A stretch of 30,758 nucleotides of DNA from Cyanobacteria bacterium UBA11153 (lineage in GTDB: Bacteria > Cyanobacteriota > Cyanobacteriia > Cyanobacteriales > Coleofasciculaceae): assembly GCA_003511885.1 (NCBI GenBank), contig DOIX01000043.1:49617-80374 (forward strand), given 5' to 3'. The position numbers and the translations under genes are program-made. Shown in pieces: positions 14,832 to 22,695 of the stretch. The number at the start of each line of letters is the position of its first letter. Position 1 is the first letter of the stretch. The notes beneath the pieces are model-generated. The model saw only the letters and a list, made by a program, of their open reading frames with translations. It was not told where the DNA came from and did not search any database.

Positions 14832-16499
14832 ATGAATCAACAGAATTATGCAGTAGAGTCTCAACGGAGAAACCTACACCAGGCACATCAAACCTCTTCA
14901 CCAGTACATGAACAGATAGAGAGACATAGTTACACCCTGGGGTCTTTGGGTATGAAAAACCTAGGGATGGTGTATCATAATCTGTCAGTCCCTCAGCTCA
15001 TTGAAAAAGCGGTAGCTCGTGGAGAAGGTGTTTTCGCAGATAATGGTGCGCTTTGTGTCAAAACTGGCAAATATACTGGACGTTCACCTAGTGATAAATT
15101 TATTGTGGATGAACCAAGCATCCATGATGAAGTGGATTGGAATCGGGTTAATGTACCCCTGACACAGGAGAAATTTGACCAACTTTACAGGCGGATGCTG
15201 GCTTATGTACAGGGTAGAGACTTGTTTATCTTTGACGGTTATGTGGGAGCCGATCCTCAATACCGCCTTAGTGTCAGAGTAATTAATCAGCTAGCTTGCC
15301 AAAATTTATTTGCCCATCAAATATTCATCCGACCAACAGAAGAAGAACTACAAACACATGAGCCGGAATTAACAATTATCGCTGTTCCTGGTTTACAGGG
15401 CGATCCAGACTTAGATGGCATCAACAGTGAAGCTTTTATTGTCATCAGTTTTGAGAAAAGGATCGTCTTAATTGGTGGTTCTCATTATGCAGGTGAAATC
15501 AAAAAATCTGCCTTCTCCTTCATGAACTACCTGATGACTAAGCAGGGCGTTTTGCCCATGCACTGTGCTGCCAATATGGATGATGATGGTAACACAGCTT
15601 TATTTTTTGGACTTTCTGGTACTGGGAAAACTAGCTTATCTGCTGACACCACCCGTCATTTAATTGGGGATGATGAACATGGTTGGTCAGATCGTGGCGT
15701 ATTCAATTTTGAAGGAGGATGTTATGCGAAAACGCTGCACCTCTCCCACGAAAACGAACCGCAAATCTGGGAAGCGATTCACTTTGGAGCAGTGCTAGAA
15801 AACGTGATTCTGGATGAAGAAACGCGAGAGCCAGATTATGATGATGAAAGTTTAACTCAGAATACCAGGGTTGCCTATCCGGTGGAATATATCCCCAATT
15901 GCGCGATCCCTGGTATTGGCAGTCATCCGAAAACGGTTATTTTCTTAACAGCAGATGCTTTTGGAGTCTTGCCACCGATTGCCAAACTGACCAATAGTCA
16001 AGCAATCTATCACTTTATATCTGGCTACACCAGTAAACTTGCAGGTACAGAAAGAGGAATTACTGAGCCGCAAGCAACTTTCTCTTGCTGTTTTGGTAAA
16101 CCTTTCTTACCCCTCTGTGCAGATGTCTATGGTGAGATGTTGTATGAAAGGCTAGTTAAGCACAACGTTGATGTCTATTTAGTCAATACTGGTTGGACAG
16201 GCGGTTCTTACGGTGTGGGGAAACGGATTGCGATTCAAGACAGTCGGGCGATGGTAGCAGCAGCGCTTAATGGTGAGTTAAATCGGGTGCGATTCTATCC
16301 CGATCCTATCTTCAAAATCTTAGTCCCGGAAGCAGTTCCTGGAGTAGATAGTGACATTTTAGATCCTCGGAAGACTTGGAGCGATTCAGAGGCTTATGAA
16401 CAACAAGCTCAGGCTCTAGCCAAGAAGTTTGTGGCAAACTTCCAGCAGTTTAACAATGTTTCTCAGGAAATTAAGCAAGCTGGACCTTCCTTGGATTAA
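14832..16499 (+). CDS. pckA: ATP-dependent phosphoenolpyruvate carboxykinase
   Basis: A 555-residue enzyme that interconverts oxaloacetate plus ATP with PEP, CO2 and ADP. Signatures are RSPSDKF (84-90, substrate site), YAGEIKKS (219-226), the P-loop GLSGTGKTS (260-268), the kinase-2 motif LIGDDEHGW (277-285) and [10 protein letters not shown] (291-300), all characteristic of the ATP-using rather than GTP-using class. About 30 N-terminal residues precede the conserved core, slightly longer than the E. coli enzyme. A strong ribosome binding site, AAAGGAGGGA, precedes the ATG. Most cyanobacteria rely on PEP carboxylase, and only part of the phylum has pckA, so gluconeogenic or anaplerotic CO2 metabolism may be more flexible here. 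The gene is single, with its own palindromic upstream site and terminator. Confidence 0.97.
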   Translation: MNQQNYAVESQRRNLHQAHQTSSPVHEQIERHSYTLGSLGMKNLGMVYHNLSVPQLIEKAVARGEGVFADNGALCVKTGKYTGRSPSDKFIVDEPSIHDEVDWNRVNVPLTQEKFDQLYRRMLAYVQGRDLFIFDGYVGADPQYRLSVRVINQLACQNLFAHQIFIRPTEEELQTHEPELTIIAVPGLQGDPDLDGINSEAFIVISFEKRIVLIGGSHYAGEIKKSAFSFMNYLMTKQGVLPMHCAANMDDDGNTALFFGLSGTGKTSLSADTTRHLIGDDEHGWSDRGVFNFEGGCYAKTLHLSHENEPQIWEAIHFGAVLENVILDEETREPDYDDESLTQNTRVAYPVEYIPNCAIPGIGSHPKTVIFLTADAFGVLPPIAKLTNSQAIYHFISGYTSKLAGTERGITEPQATFSCCFGKPFLPLCADVYGEMLYERLVKHNVDVYLVNTGWTGGSYGVGKRIAIQDSRAMVAAALNGELNRVRFYPDPIFKILVPEAVPGVDSDILDPRKTWSDSEAYEQQAQALAKKFVANFQQFNNVSQEIKQAGPSLD

Positions 16500-16560
16500 T
16501 TTGATAAGTTAACTTCATCCTCCATCTGCCAGGTGGATTTAGCGTCAAGTCTAAACCTTA

Positions 16561-16629
16561 CAAAGAGAGTCGCTGAAAGCCCTGTGTCTTTAGACGAGGG
16601 ATGAAAGCGCTTTGCAGACTAAAGTCTGC
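16561..16629. repeat. Palindromic interspersed repeat downstream of pckA
   Basis: Two adjacent palindromes: CCCTGTGTC-TTTA-GACGAGGG (about 16580-16600, imperfect) and GCAGAC-TAAA-GTCTGC (16614-16629, perfect 6-bp stem). GCAGACTAAAGTCTGC-type units are a common intergenic repeat in Oscillatoria-like genomes (from memory) and resemble the ends of IS200/IS605-type elements. Confidence 0.5.
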
Positions 16630-16666
16630 CTTCCAGTTTTTTATTAATTCAGGCAACGCTAGCCGG

Positions 16667-16698
16667 ATCCGTTCTTGCTAATCAGGAACGGATTTTAA
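16667..16698 (+). terminator. Terminator of pckA
   Basis: ATCCGTTCTTG pairs with CAGGAACGGAT (11 bp with one G-U) around a 5-base loop and is followed by TTTAATT. It lies 170 bases after the pckA stop, with no other gene in between on that strand. Confidence 0.75.
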
Positions 16699-16744
16699 TT
16701 CTTGGGCTAATTCTACATCCATCCTTAACATACTGGACTACTAA

Positions 16745-17347
16745 CTAAGGTACAGCGAAGGGAAATTTTCTCCCATCTGAACGATAAATTTCCAGGTTGT
16801 TTTCTGTTAATTCAAACCTGATTCCTAACAGAGGGCTTACCCAACCATTAAGTTCCTCAATTGGTTCTAACCATTCTCCGGAACGGACAAAACCTGTTAA
16901 TTCAATCCTGTCTGGATCGTAAATGTAATATTCCTGGACACCATACCGTTGATAAAACAACAGTTTTTTAAACATTTCCAGATGGCGGTTGCCAGGAGAG
17001 AGAATTTCAAATACCACTTGTGGGGCGATATTCTCTTCCAGCCATTGTTTGTAAGATCCCCGTTTTCCTTTGGGTCGTCCCAATGCTACTATTACGTCTG
17101 GGGCTTGCCGAATTTTATTATTACCTTCGACAGGATACCATAGTAAATCTCCTGCGATGAATACATCAGCCACAGGAGCAAATAAAATTTATAAGTTTTC
17201 TTTGATTAGTACAATCCATTTATACTGTTCGGTATTATCTGCAATGGGTTGTCCGTCACTGTCAGGATAGATGATTTCTGGAGTGGTTGGAGTTTCTGTA
17301 ATTGTTGGAGTTTCTGGAGTGGTTAGAGGAGAAAGTTGCTGTACCAT
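16745..17347 (-). pseudogene. Uma2 family gene with one premature stop codon
   Basis: The full frame runs from ATG at 17347 (MVQQLSPLTTPETPTITETP, a Thr/Pro-rich leader, then IYPDSDGQPIADNTEQYKWI) to the stop at 16745: 200 codons, the normal size of this Uma2 subfamily. Codon 53 is TAA (17191-17189), giving ENL-stop-ILFAPVADVFIAGDLLWYP; a GAA-to-TAA change would explain it, since related proteins read ENLE/Q there. No frameshift is present. Downstream the domain is intact: APDVIVALGRP, PQVVFEILSPGNR (core Glu) and YGVQEYYIYDPD. A shorter 142-residue product could start at the GTG at 17173, but it would lack the N-terminal part of the fold. Most likely a recent pseudogene; a sequencing error is the main alternative. 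Confidence 0.85.
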
Positions 17348-17422
17348 AACTTTCTATGTTTGGTGAGGTGTAAACTGTTATGATAATTATAGACTCTTAT
17401 TTAGGAAAAATCCCGGAGAAAA

Positions 17423-18301
17423 ATGACAACGATCGCTGATTATCGAGATTGCTCTACTGCTGGAGTACGAGAATTGGATTTGCAATTGATTGCCGAGATG
17501 AATCGTTTGCAACCAGGTGTCTTATCTGGTTTTGACAATAGCTTAATTGTCTTGGGACCTGGGGCACATGACTCGCTGCAAACTGCGGCAGCGAAAGCAT
17601 TGCAGCGGGCAGTAGCCAAACGAGGCGTTAAACTTCAGATTAACTCAGCTTACCGAACTATTGCTCAACAGTTTGTATTGCGAAATCACTTTGAAAATGG
17701 TAGGTGTGGTATTCCCGCCGCTGCCGATGTGGGGAAAAGCAATCATAATGGGGCACTGGCAATTGACATCGAAGATTATGGAGGATGGCGATCTTATTTA
17801 GAAAGTGAAGGATGGGATTGGATTGGATCTTTTGATGCGGTACATTTTGATTATCGAGGCAGCGGTACTATTGACATTCGTTCCCTATCTGTCAAAGCTT
17901 TTCAGTCATTATGGAATCTCAATAATCCTGAAGATAAAATAGCAGAAGATGGGAGCTGGGGACCAGCAACTAGAGCAAGATTAATGAAAACACCAGTAAC
18001 AGGATTTGCAAAAACTTACGTTTCTGGATCGAACATAGCAACTGGTTATTCGACTAAAAATCCTGATAGTAACGATTCTATTAATATTAAATTTGATACG
18101 ATGAGGGAAGGTGCAAAAGGCGAACAAGTTAAGCGTTTGCAAGAAGCTTTAAAGGCTCGTGGTTTTGCGATCGCAGTTGATGGGATTTTTGGCTCAAATA
18201 CTACGGCGGCAGTTAAGGCTTTTCAAAACCAAGCTGGAATTGGTGTTGATGGTGTGGTAGGTGTTATGACTTTAGAAGCCCTGGGATTAGTCAGTCAATA
18301 A
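17423..18301 (+). CDS. M15-type D,D-peptidase domain with peptidoglycan-binding domain
   Basis: A 292-residue protein. The N-terminal ~150 residues match M15 (VanY/D-Ala-D-Ala carboxypeptidase-like) metallopeptidases: INSAYRT (73-79), the zinc motif SNHNGALAID with H108 and D115 in the HxxxxxxD spacing, and FDAVHFDY with H141 as third ligand and D138 near the usual catalytic acid. A degenerate PG-binding segment (about 154-188, VKAFQSLWNL..DGSWGPATRARL) and a full PG_binding_1 domain (about 232-288, LQEALKARGF..VDGIFGSNTTAAVKAFQ) follow. It should cut or bind peptidoglycan stem peptides. No signal peptide is visible at the N-terminus, which is odd for a wall enzyme; export may be non-classical, or it may act like a phage endolysin. 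Confidence 0.85.
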   Translation: MTTIADYRDCSTAGVRELDLQLIAEMNRLQPGVLSGFDNSLIVLGPGAHDSLQTAAAKALQRAVAKRGVKLQINSAYRTIAQQFVLRNHFENGRCGIPAAADVGKSNHNGALAIDIEDYGGWRSYLESEGWDWIGSFDAVHFDYRGSGTIDIRSLSVKAFQSLWNLNNPEDKIAEDGSWGPATRARLMKTPVTGFAKTYVSGSNIATGYSTKNPDSNDSINIKFDTMREGAKGEQVKRLQEALKARGFAIAVDGIFGSNTTAAVKAFQNQAGIGVDGVVGVMTLEALGLVSQ

Positions 18302-18393
18302 TGATACGAATTGGCTCTGGTAATTCTGTCACTACCCCACGCCCACTCAAATGACCTGAGTTCAGAGTTCGGAGGAGAGGAGGAGAGGTGTAT

Positions 18394-18413
18394 GCGCTTC
18401 GCGCTTCGCGCTT
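18394..18413. repeat. GCGCTTC heptamer repeat
   Basis: GCGCTTC, GCGCTTC and GCGCTT follow one another. This is another 7-base tandem array, between convergent genes. Confidence 0.6.
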
Positions 18414-18559
18414 GCCAACGGTGTTTTCCCTTGACTTTTTTCATGATAATTACCAAAATTGGGATCGTAAGATCGATTTCTTACCTAAGAGATTTGATCT
18501 TAAAATAAGGATAAGTCAAAAATAGCCTTTTTTTCAGCAAGTTTAAAATTAATCCCTAT

Positions 18560-19867
18560 TTATTGCTGAATTCTTTCTGAGTCGCCGAGAATCCCGGCGG
18601 GTTGACTGATATCAGGATTAAAAGTAGGTAAATTACCCCATTGTTGAGTTAATTTGCTTAAAATTTCATCTTGCTGGGCGCGAAACTTGGGAATATCATT
18701 ACCGCGATTAATAATGGCAAACCAAACCAAACCGCGATCGCGAGTTGGTATCGCTCCGGCTAAAGCGCTTACCTCGCGCAGGGTTCCAGTTTTCATGGCT
18801 GTGCCTAGTGGCATTTTTCTCCCGTGCATCGTGCCATTTTTATCTCTTCCCGATAGAGGAAAAACATCGGCAATATTTAGTTGAAATGGCTCTAAATATT
18901 TGTTAATGGCAATTAACATAGTCGTAGCGGCATGGGGAGAAATTTTATTTTCCATACCTAAGCCGGAGGTATTAATTAGTTGAATTTCTGTAGGAGAAAT
19001 ACCAGTAGATTTAATTACTTCTTCAACTACCACCGATGCGCCACCGAGAGATTTTCCCAACATCTCAGCCATATCATTGCTACTGTGAATATTCATTTCC
19101 CGCAAAATTTGCGTCATGCGCGGGGATTGGTGGCGTAATAAGAAATAGGCATTAGGAGGAGGAGTTGAGGCTAATTTTACCGTACCTGCGATCGCAATTT
19201 GAGGTTTGGGGGTTCCTTTTGCCATTGTCGCATGTTTAAAAGTAAACCCTCGCGACCAAGTTTTAGCATTAATCCCTTGTCTAAAAAATGCACCAGCCAT
19301 CGCCGGATTCTTTTGGAAATTCATATAGAAATCGCCTACTATAATTAAGCTACCAGTCACTTGGCGAATTCCTAACTGACTGAGACTATTCCCTACAGCG
19401 ATTCCTTCTTCCCAAACAAATAAAGGATCGCCACTTCCTATAATTACCAAATCTCCCTGCAATACTCCATTATTTATCGCTCCTGTCGCACTAATTATTG
19501 TTTCAAACTGATAATCTGGTCCCCATTTATTTAAGGAAGCTAAACTTGTAGCAATTTTAGTAAGAGAAGCCGCAGGCAGGGCAACTGTTCCCTGATTTTC
19601 CGCTAGTAAATTTAATCCTGATGAAGTTTGGATCCAGATACCTTGATTAGCTGGTATTCCCCCTGTTGTTTGCCAAATTTTCAAGTATTGGTGCATTACT
19701 GCTTCAGCCACCGGATCTGGTTTAGGCAAAGTAAATAAGGCCGCATTTTGCCAATTTATCAGTTGAGCCGTTTGTGGTTTTGTCGCTGTTCTTCCTACTA
19801 AATTTAATAGAATAGCAGCTACACTATAGATAAATAATCCAGTAATAATCCGTCGTATCATCACCAT
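18560..19867 (-). CDS. dacB: D-alanyl-D-alanine carboxypeptidase, S13 (PBP4/DacB) family
   Basis: A 435-residue low-molecular-weight penicillin-binding protein. An N-terminal hydrophobic segment (about residues 5-24) acts as signal or anchor, placing the enzyme in the periplasm. The three active-site motifs are present in order: SLTK (Ser101, Lys104), SSN (262-264) and KTG (359-361). These hydrolyse the terminal D-Ala of peptidoglycan stem peptides or cross-bridges. The S13 insert between motifs one and two (GDLVIIGSGDPLF through the GTVKLASTPPP region) is present, but the protein is somewhat shorter than E. coli DacB. It lies upstream of, and on the same strand as, no other wall gene, but is convergent with the M15 peptidase next door, so two peptidoglycan enzymes are clustered. 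The gene symbol follows family membership. Confidence 0.9.
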   Translation of the reverse strand: MVMIRRIITGLFIYSVAAILLNLVGRTATKPQTAQLINWQNAALFTLPKPDPVAEAVMHQYLKIWQTTGGIPANQGIWIQTSSGLNLLAENQGTVALPAASLTKIATSLASLNKWGPDYQFETIISATGAINNGVLQGDLVIIGSGDPLFVWEEGIAVGNSLSQLGIRQVTGSLIIVGDFYMNFQKNPAMAGAFFRQGINAKTWSRGFTFKHATMAKGTPKPQIAIAGTVKLASTPPPNAYFLLRHQSPRMTQILREMNIHSSNDMAEMLGKSLGGASVVVEEVIKSTGISPTEIQLINTSGLGMENKISPHAATTMLIAINKYLEPFQLNIADVFPLSGRDKNGTMHGRKMPLGTAMKTGTLREVSALAGAIPTRDRGLVWFAIINRGNDIPKFRAQQDEILSKLTQQWGNLPTFNPDISQPAGILGDSERIQQ

Positions 19868-19879
19868 GAGCTAATCCCT

Positions 19880-19942
19880 GATAACAGTCAACAACTGTCA
19901 AGTTTCAATTGTCAACTGTCAGATGTCAACTGTCAACTGCTA
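19880..19942. repeat. GTCAACT heptamer array
   Basis: A run of GTCAACA, ACTGTCA and GTCAACT-like heptamers ends in CAACTGCTATA, the same end sequence as the MITE-like copy at 3513-3631. It lies between the dacB-like and Rieske genes. Confidence 0.6.
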
Positions 19943-19947
19943 TATCT

Positions 19948-20394
19948 TTAAATTTTGCTTCCTTTTACCAGAATCGAGTCTCCCTCCAACTTTGCCTCAT
20001 ATATTGGTAAGGGTTTTTTAGCAGGTCCTTGCACGACTTTACCATCAATAGCAAATTTAGAATCATGACAGGGACAAACAAACTCCTTTTGCTCCGCCTT
20101 CCATGCTACAATACAGCCTGCATGAGGGCAACTAGGATTAACAGCCGCGATCGCACCTTGGGAATCCTGATTCCGGACAACTAGTACCGCACCCCCAGGA
20201 AATTCCTTATCTAAGATTTGACCATTTTTATCTAAATCTGCTACTTTTCCAACTGATTTAAACCCAGCAGAATTAACAGGATGAGATGGAGATTCTGTTT
20301 TCGGCTCTTTCGGCGAACAAGCTACCAGTGCCACTGGCAAATAAGTAGCAATTCCACCCACACCCATCCACGTTAAAAATTCTCGACGATCCAT
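19948..20394 (-). CDS. Rieske [2Fe-2S] protein with Tat signal and lipobox
   Basis: A 148-residue exported iron-sulfur protein. The N-terminus DRREFLTWMG is a twin-arginine-like signal followed by a hydrophobic core and a lipobox, LVAC (Cys26), so a Tat-exported lipoprotein is likely. The Rieske motifs are CPHAGC (C89, H91, C94) and CPCHDSKF (C107, C109, H110): C89, H91, C107 and H110 would bind the cluster and C94-C109 would form the disulfide. The protein is shorter than PetC of the cytochrome b6f complex, and the anchor is different, so it is probably not the core b6f subunit but a stand-alone periplasmic or thylakoid-lumen electron carrier. The partner is unknown. Confidence 0.88.
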   Translation of the reverse strand: MDRREFLTWMGVGGIATYLPVALVACSPKEPKTESPSHPVNSAGFKSVGKVADLDKNGQILDKEFPGGAVLVVRNQDSQGAIAAVNPSCPHAGCIVAWKAEQKEFVCPCHDSKFAIDGKVVQGPAKKPLPIYEAKLEGDSILVKGSKI

Positions 20395-20398
20395 AATA

Positions 20399-20466
20399 TT
20401 GTTAGTTGTTAGTTGTTAGTTGTTAGTTGTTGGTTGTTAGTTGTTGGTTGTTGGTTGTTGGTTGTT
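20399..20466. repeat. TTAGTTG/TTGGTTG heptamer array
   Basis: About nine consecutive heptamers of the form GTTAGTT or GTTGGTT lie just upstream of the Rieske gene start, within its likely promoter region. The array is longer and more regular than the other heptamer arrays in the window. Confidence 0.8.
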
Positions 20467-20484
20467 TTTTTTTGAAAATTCTCC

Positions 20485-21552
20485 CTATTCCCCATTCCCT
20501 ATCATTATATCCGCTGTTCCACTTCCCTTTTCCAGCAAAATAGAAAAAAAACTCTTAATACAGCTAGCCAAAGGCACAGCGACTATCAAGCCCAGCAATC
20601 CAGCCAAATGCGCTCCCACTATCAGAGAAAATAACACCCAGACAGGATTGAGTCCAGTAAAGCCCCCCAAAAGGCGAGGTGCAACTCCATTTTCGATTGC
20701 CTGTTCAATAATAGTAGCAACAATCACGACTCTCACCCCAAGCCAGATACTTTTGAGCGCTGTCAGGAAGCTAAGAATGGCAATACTCAAAGCGCAGCCA
20801 AAGGGAATTAAAGTCATGATGCCCACTCCCAAACCAAACAACAAACCAAAAGGAACCTGTAAAATTAAAAATGCCACTGTCATCGAGATTCCCATGACTG
20901 AGGCTAGCGTAGCTTGTCCCACAAAATAATTATGAAAGTTTTGCCGTAGCGCTTCTCTTAGCGTAGAAGAATAGGTGGATGGTATCCACTGAAAAATTCC
21001 GTCCCATACTTTCTCAGAATGGAGGACTAAATAGAAAGTTAAAACCAAAGTTAGAACAAGATTCAAAACACTACCAACCGTACCCACTACCCAATGAACA
21101 ACCTCCCCAATTAGAGTTTGCAATTGTTGAGCAATTCTATCGGCAATTTGGGTCGTTAAACCACTAATATCTATTGGTAATTTACGGACAAGCGCCCATT
21201 CATTCAAGTAAGTAAGTTGTTGCCTACCTGACTCGATCCAACTTGGTAAAAATTCAGTTAGATCCGTTAATTGTTTGATTAAGACTGGGACAATTGTGAT
21301 TGCCAATATAGTTAAAACTAAAAAAGTAATTAAAAAAACCAAGAAGATAGCGAAATTACGCCTCATGCCACACCGATTGAAAAATTTAACGGGGTAATCC
21401 AAAACAAATGCCAATAAATTAGCTGTAATAAAAATAGTGATGGGCGATTTAAAATACTCAAAAGCTAGGACGAATAGCCACCCATTCAAAAAAAGTAAAG
21501 GGTATAAGAATCCCATCACTAACCAACGGGGCAGTTTATCTGTTAATTTCAT
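20485..21552 (-). CDS. AI-2E (PerM/TqsA) family transporter
   Basis: A 355-residue polytopic inner-membrane protein with the family layout: two to three N-terminal helices (LVMGFLYPLLFLNGWLFVLA, then ITANLLAFVLDYPV), a helix with FLITFLVLTILAITIVPVLI, an amphipathic middle domain (LTEFLPSWIESGRQQL to LQTLIGEV), and a C-terminal block of four to five helices including FGLLFGLGVGIMTLIPFGCA and the signature GLNPVWVLFSLIVGAHLAGLLGLIVAVPLA. Members export quorum signals, Na+ or unknown solutes, so the substrate cannot be assigned. The divergent gene at 21721 is a decayed esterase; the 168-base space between them holds both promoters. Confidence 0.9.
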   Translation of the reverse strand: MKLTDKLPRWLVMGFLYPLLFLNGWLFVLAFEYFKSPITIFITANLLAFVLDYPVKFFNRCGMRRNFAIFLVFLITFLVLTILAITIVPVLIKQLTDLTEFLPSWIESGRQQLTYLNEWALVRKLPIDISGLTTQIADRIAQQLQTLIGEVVHWVVGTVGSVLNLVLTLVLTFYLVLHSEKVWDGIFQWIPSTYSSTLREALRQNFHNYFVGQATLASVMGISMTVAFLILQVPFGLLFGLGVGIMTLIPFGCALSIAILSFLTALKSIWLGVRVVIVATIIEQAIENGVAPRLLGGFTGLNPVWVLFSLIVGAHLAGLLGLIVAVPLASCIKSFFSILLEKGSGTADIMIGNGE

Positions 21553-21720
21553 CAGATGAGCAGAGGTAAATCGGTAGAACTTGTGCTAGATATTAATTAA
21601 GGATAAAGCCAAAACATCAATTTTGCATCTCAGATTAAACCCCTTATATGAATTTAATTGTTTTGTATGACATCGATGTGACAGAACAATGGCATTAAGG
21701 TGGATAATCAAAGGAGGCAA

Positions 21721-22659
21721 ATGATGAAGGCTAACAAGTTTTGGGCTATCGCAACTATCGGGATAGTCACGCTTTTAGCCGGGGCTGGTTACTGGTATGT
21801 GTTTTTATTCTCGGTGCCCCTCAGCTAGATGCCCCTACAACCAAGGTTGGAGATAGCCGACTTACCTTTAGTGAAAACTTTTCACAGCAAGGCGATGGGG
21901 GAAGTCCGACAATATGGTCTAATCCTTCCTCCAGACTACAATCAAAACCCCAAAAAACGCCATCCTGTAATTTTCTTACTCCATGGAGGGCATGATAATG
22001 CTCGTGCTTGGGTGGACAAAATTGGTATATTACCCGTAGTCGATGGACTCTATCGAAGTGGAAAACTACCCCCATCAATTATAATTACCCCTGATGGTAA
22101 CAATAAACGAGGTTCGAGTCCTTTATGAGACCCTGATTATTATGATGGACTTTATGGTAATGTTGGTACTCTCATCGGATCTGAGCTTCCCAATCTTGTA
22201 AAATCCCGTTATCGAACATTAAAATCGCCTTAGTTTTGGGCAATGGGTGGCTTATCTTCTGGAGGTTGGGGCGCTTTCAATATTGGATTACGTCACTTGG
22301 ATAACTTCAATATTTTCTTTAGCCACATTGGTTATTTTACAGATGAAAGCGGAGCTGAAAATAGCCCTCAAGAGATTGTCAAAAAGCTATCACTAACACA
22401 GCGCCAGTCTTTGCGGATTTACCTTGATGCTGGTAAAGATGACTTGATGACCCAAGAATTTATTAATTTTACTAGAAAATTCCATCAAACTTTAAATCAA
22501 TTGGGAATACAAAATGTATTTTATATCTTTCCAGGTGGTCACGGTTTGTCTGGAGCTAATTAGGGCTGGAATTATGACCAAAAACACGTAGCTGATTCAT
22601 TGATTTATGTAGGGAAACAGTTCAAATACGGATTGGTAAAATTAGGAAAAATAAATTGA
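21721..22659 (+). pseudogene. Esterase-D-like alpha/beta hydrolase with four in-frame stops
   Basis: One reading frame of 312 codons from ATG 21721 (ribosome binding site AAGGAGG) to TGA 22657-22659 encodes a whole exported esterase. It has a signal or anchor (WAIATIGIVTLLAGAGYWYV), an oxyanion segment VIFLLHGGHDNARAW, the nucleophile elbow GGLSSGG (Ser179), the acid region YLDAGKDD and the catalytic His segment FPGGHGLSGAN. It is interrupted by TAG at codon 36 (21826), TGA at codon 136 (22126), TAG at codon 171 (22231) and TAG at codon 281 (22561). There is no frameshift or deletion. Each stop can arise by one transition from CAG or TGG, and SPL-W-DPDYYDG is the expected sequence at the second. 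The product would be unable to form the enzyme unless stops are read through. Confidence 0.9.
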
Positions 22660-22695
22660 AAAAATACTCAAATAGTTGGGCAAATGGACAGGATA

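Noticed and set aside
21721..22659. Stop-codon reassignment (alternative genetic code)
   Set aside because: Neighbouring intact genes end in TAG and TGA (for example 4393-4395 and 26216), so these codons still mean stop.
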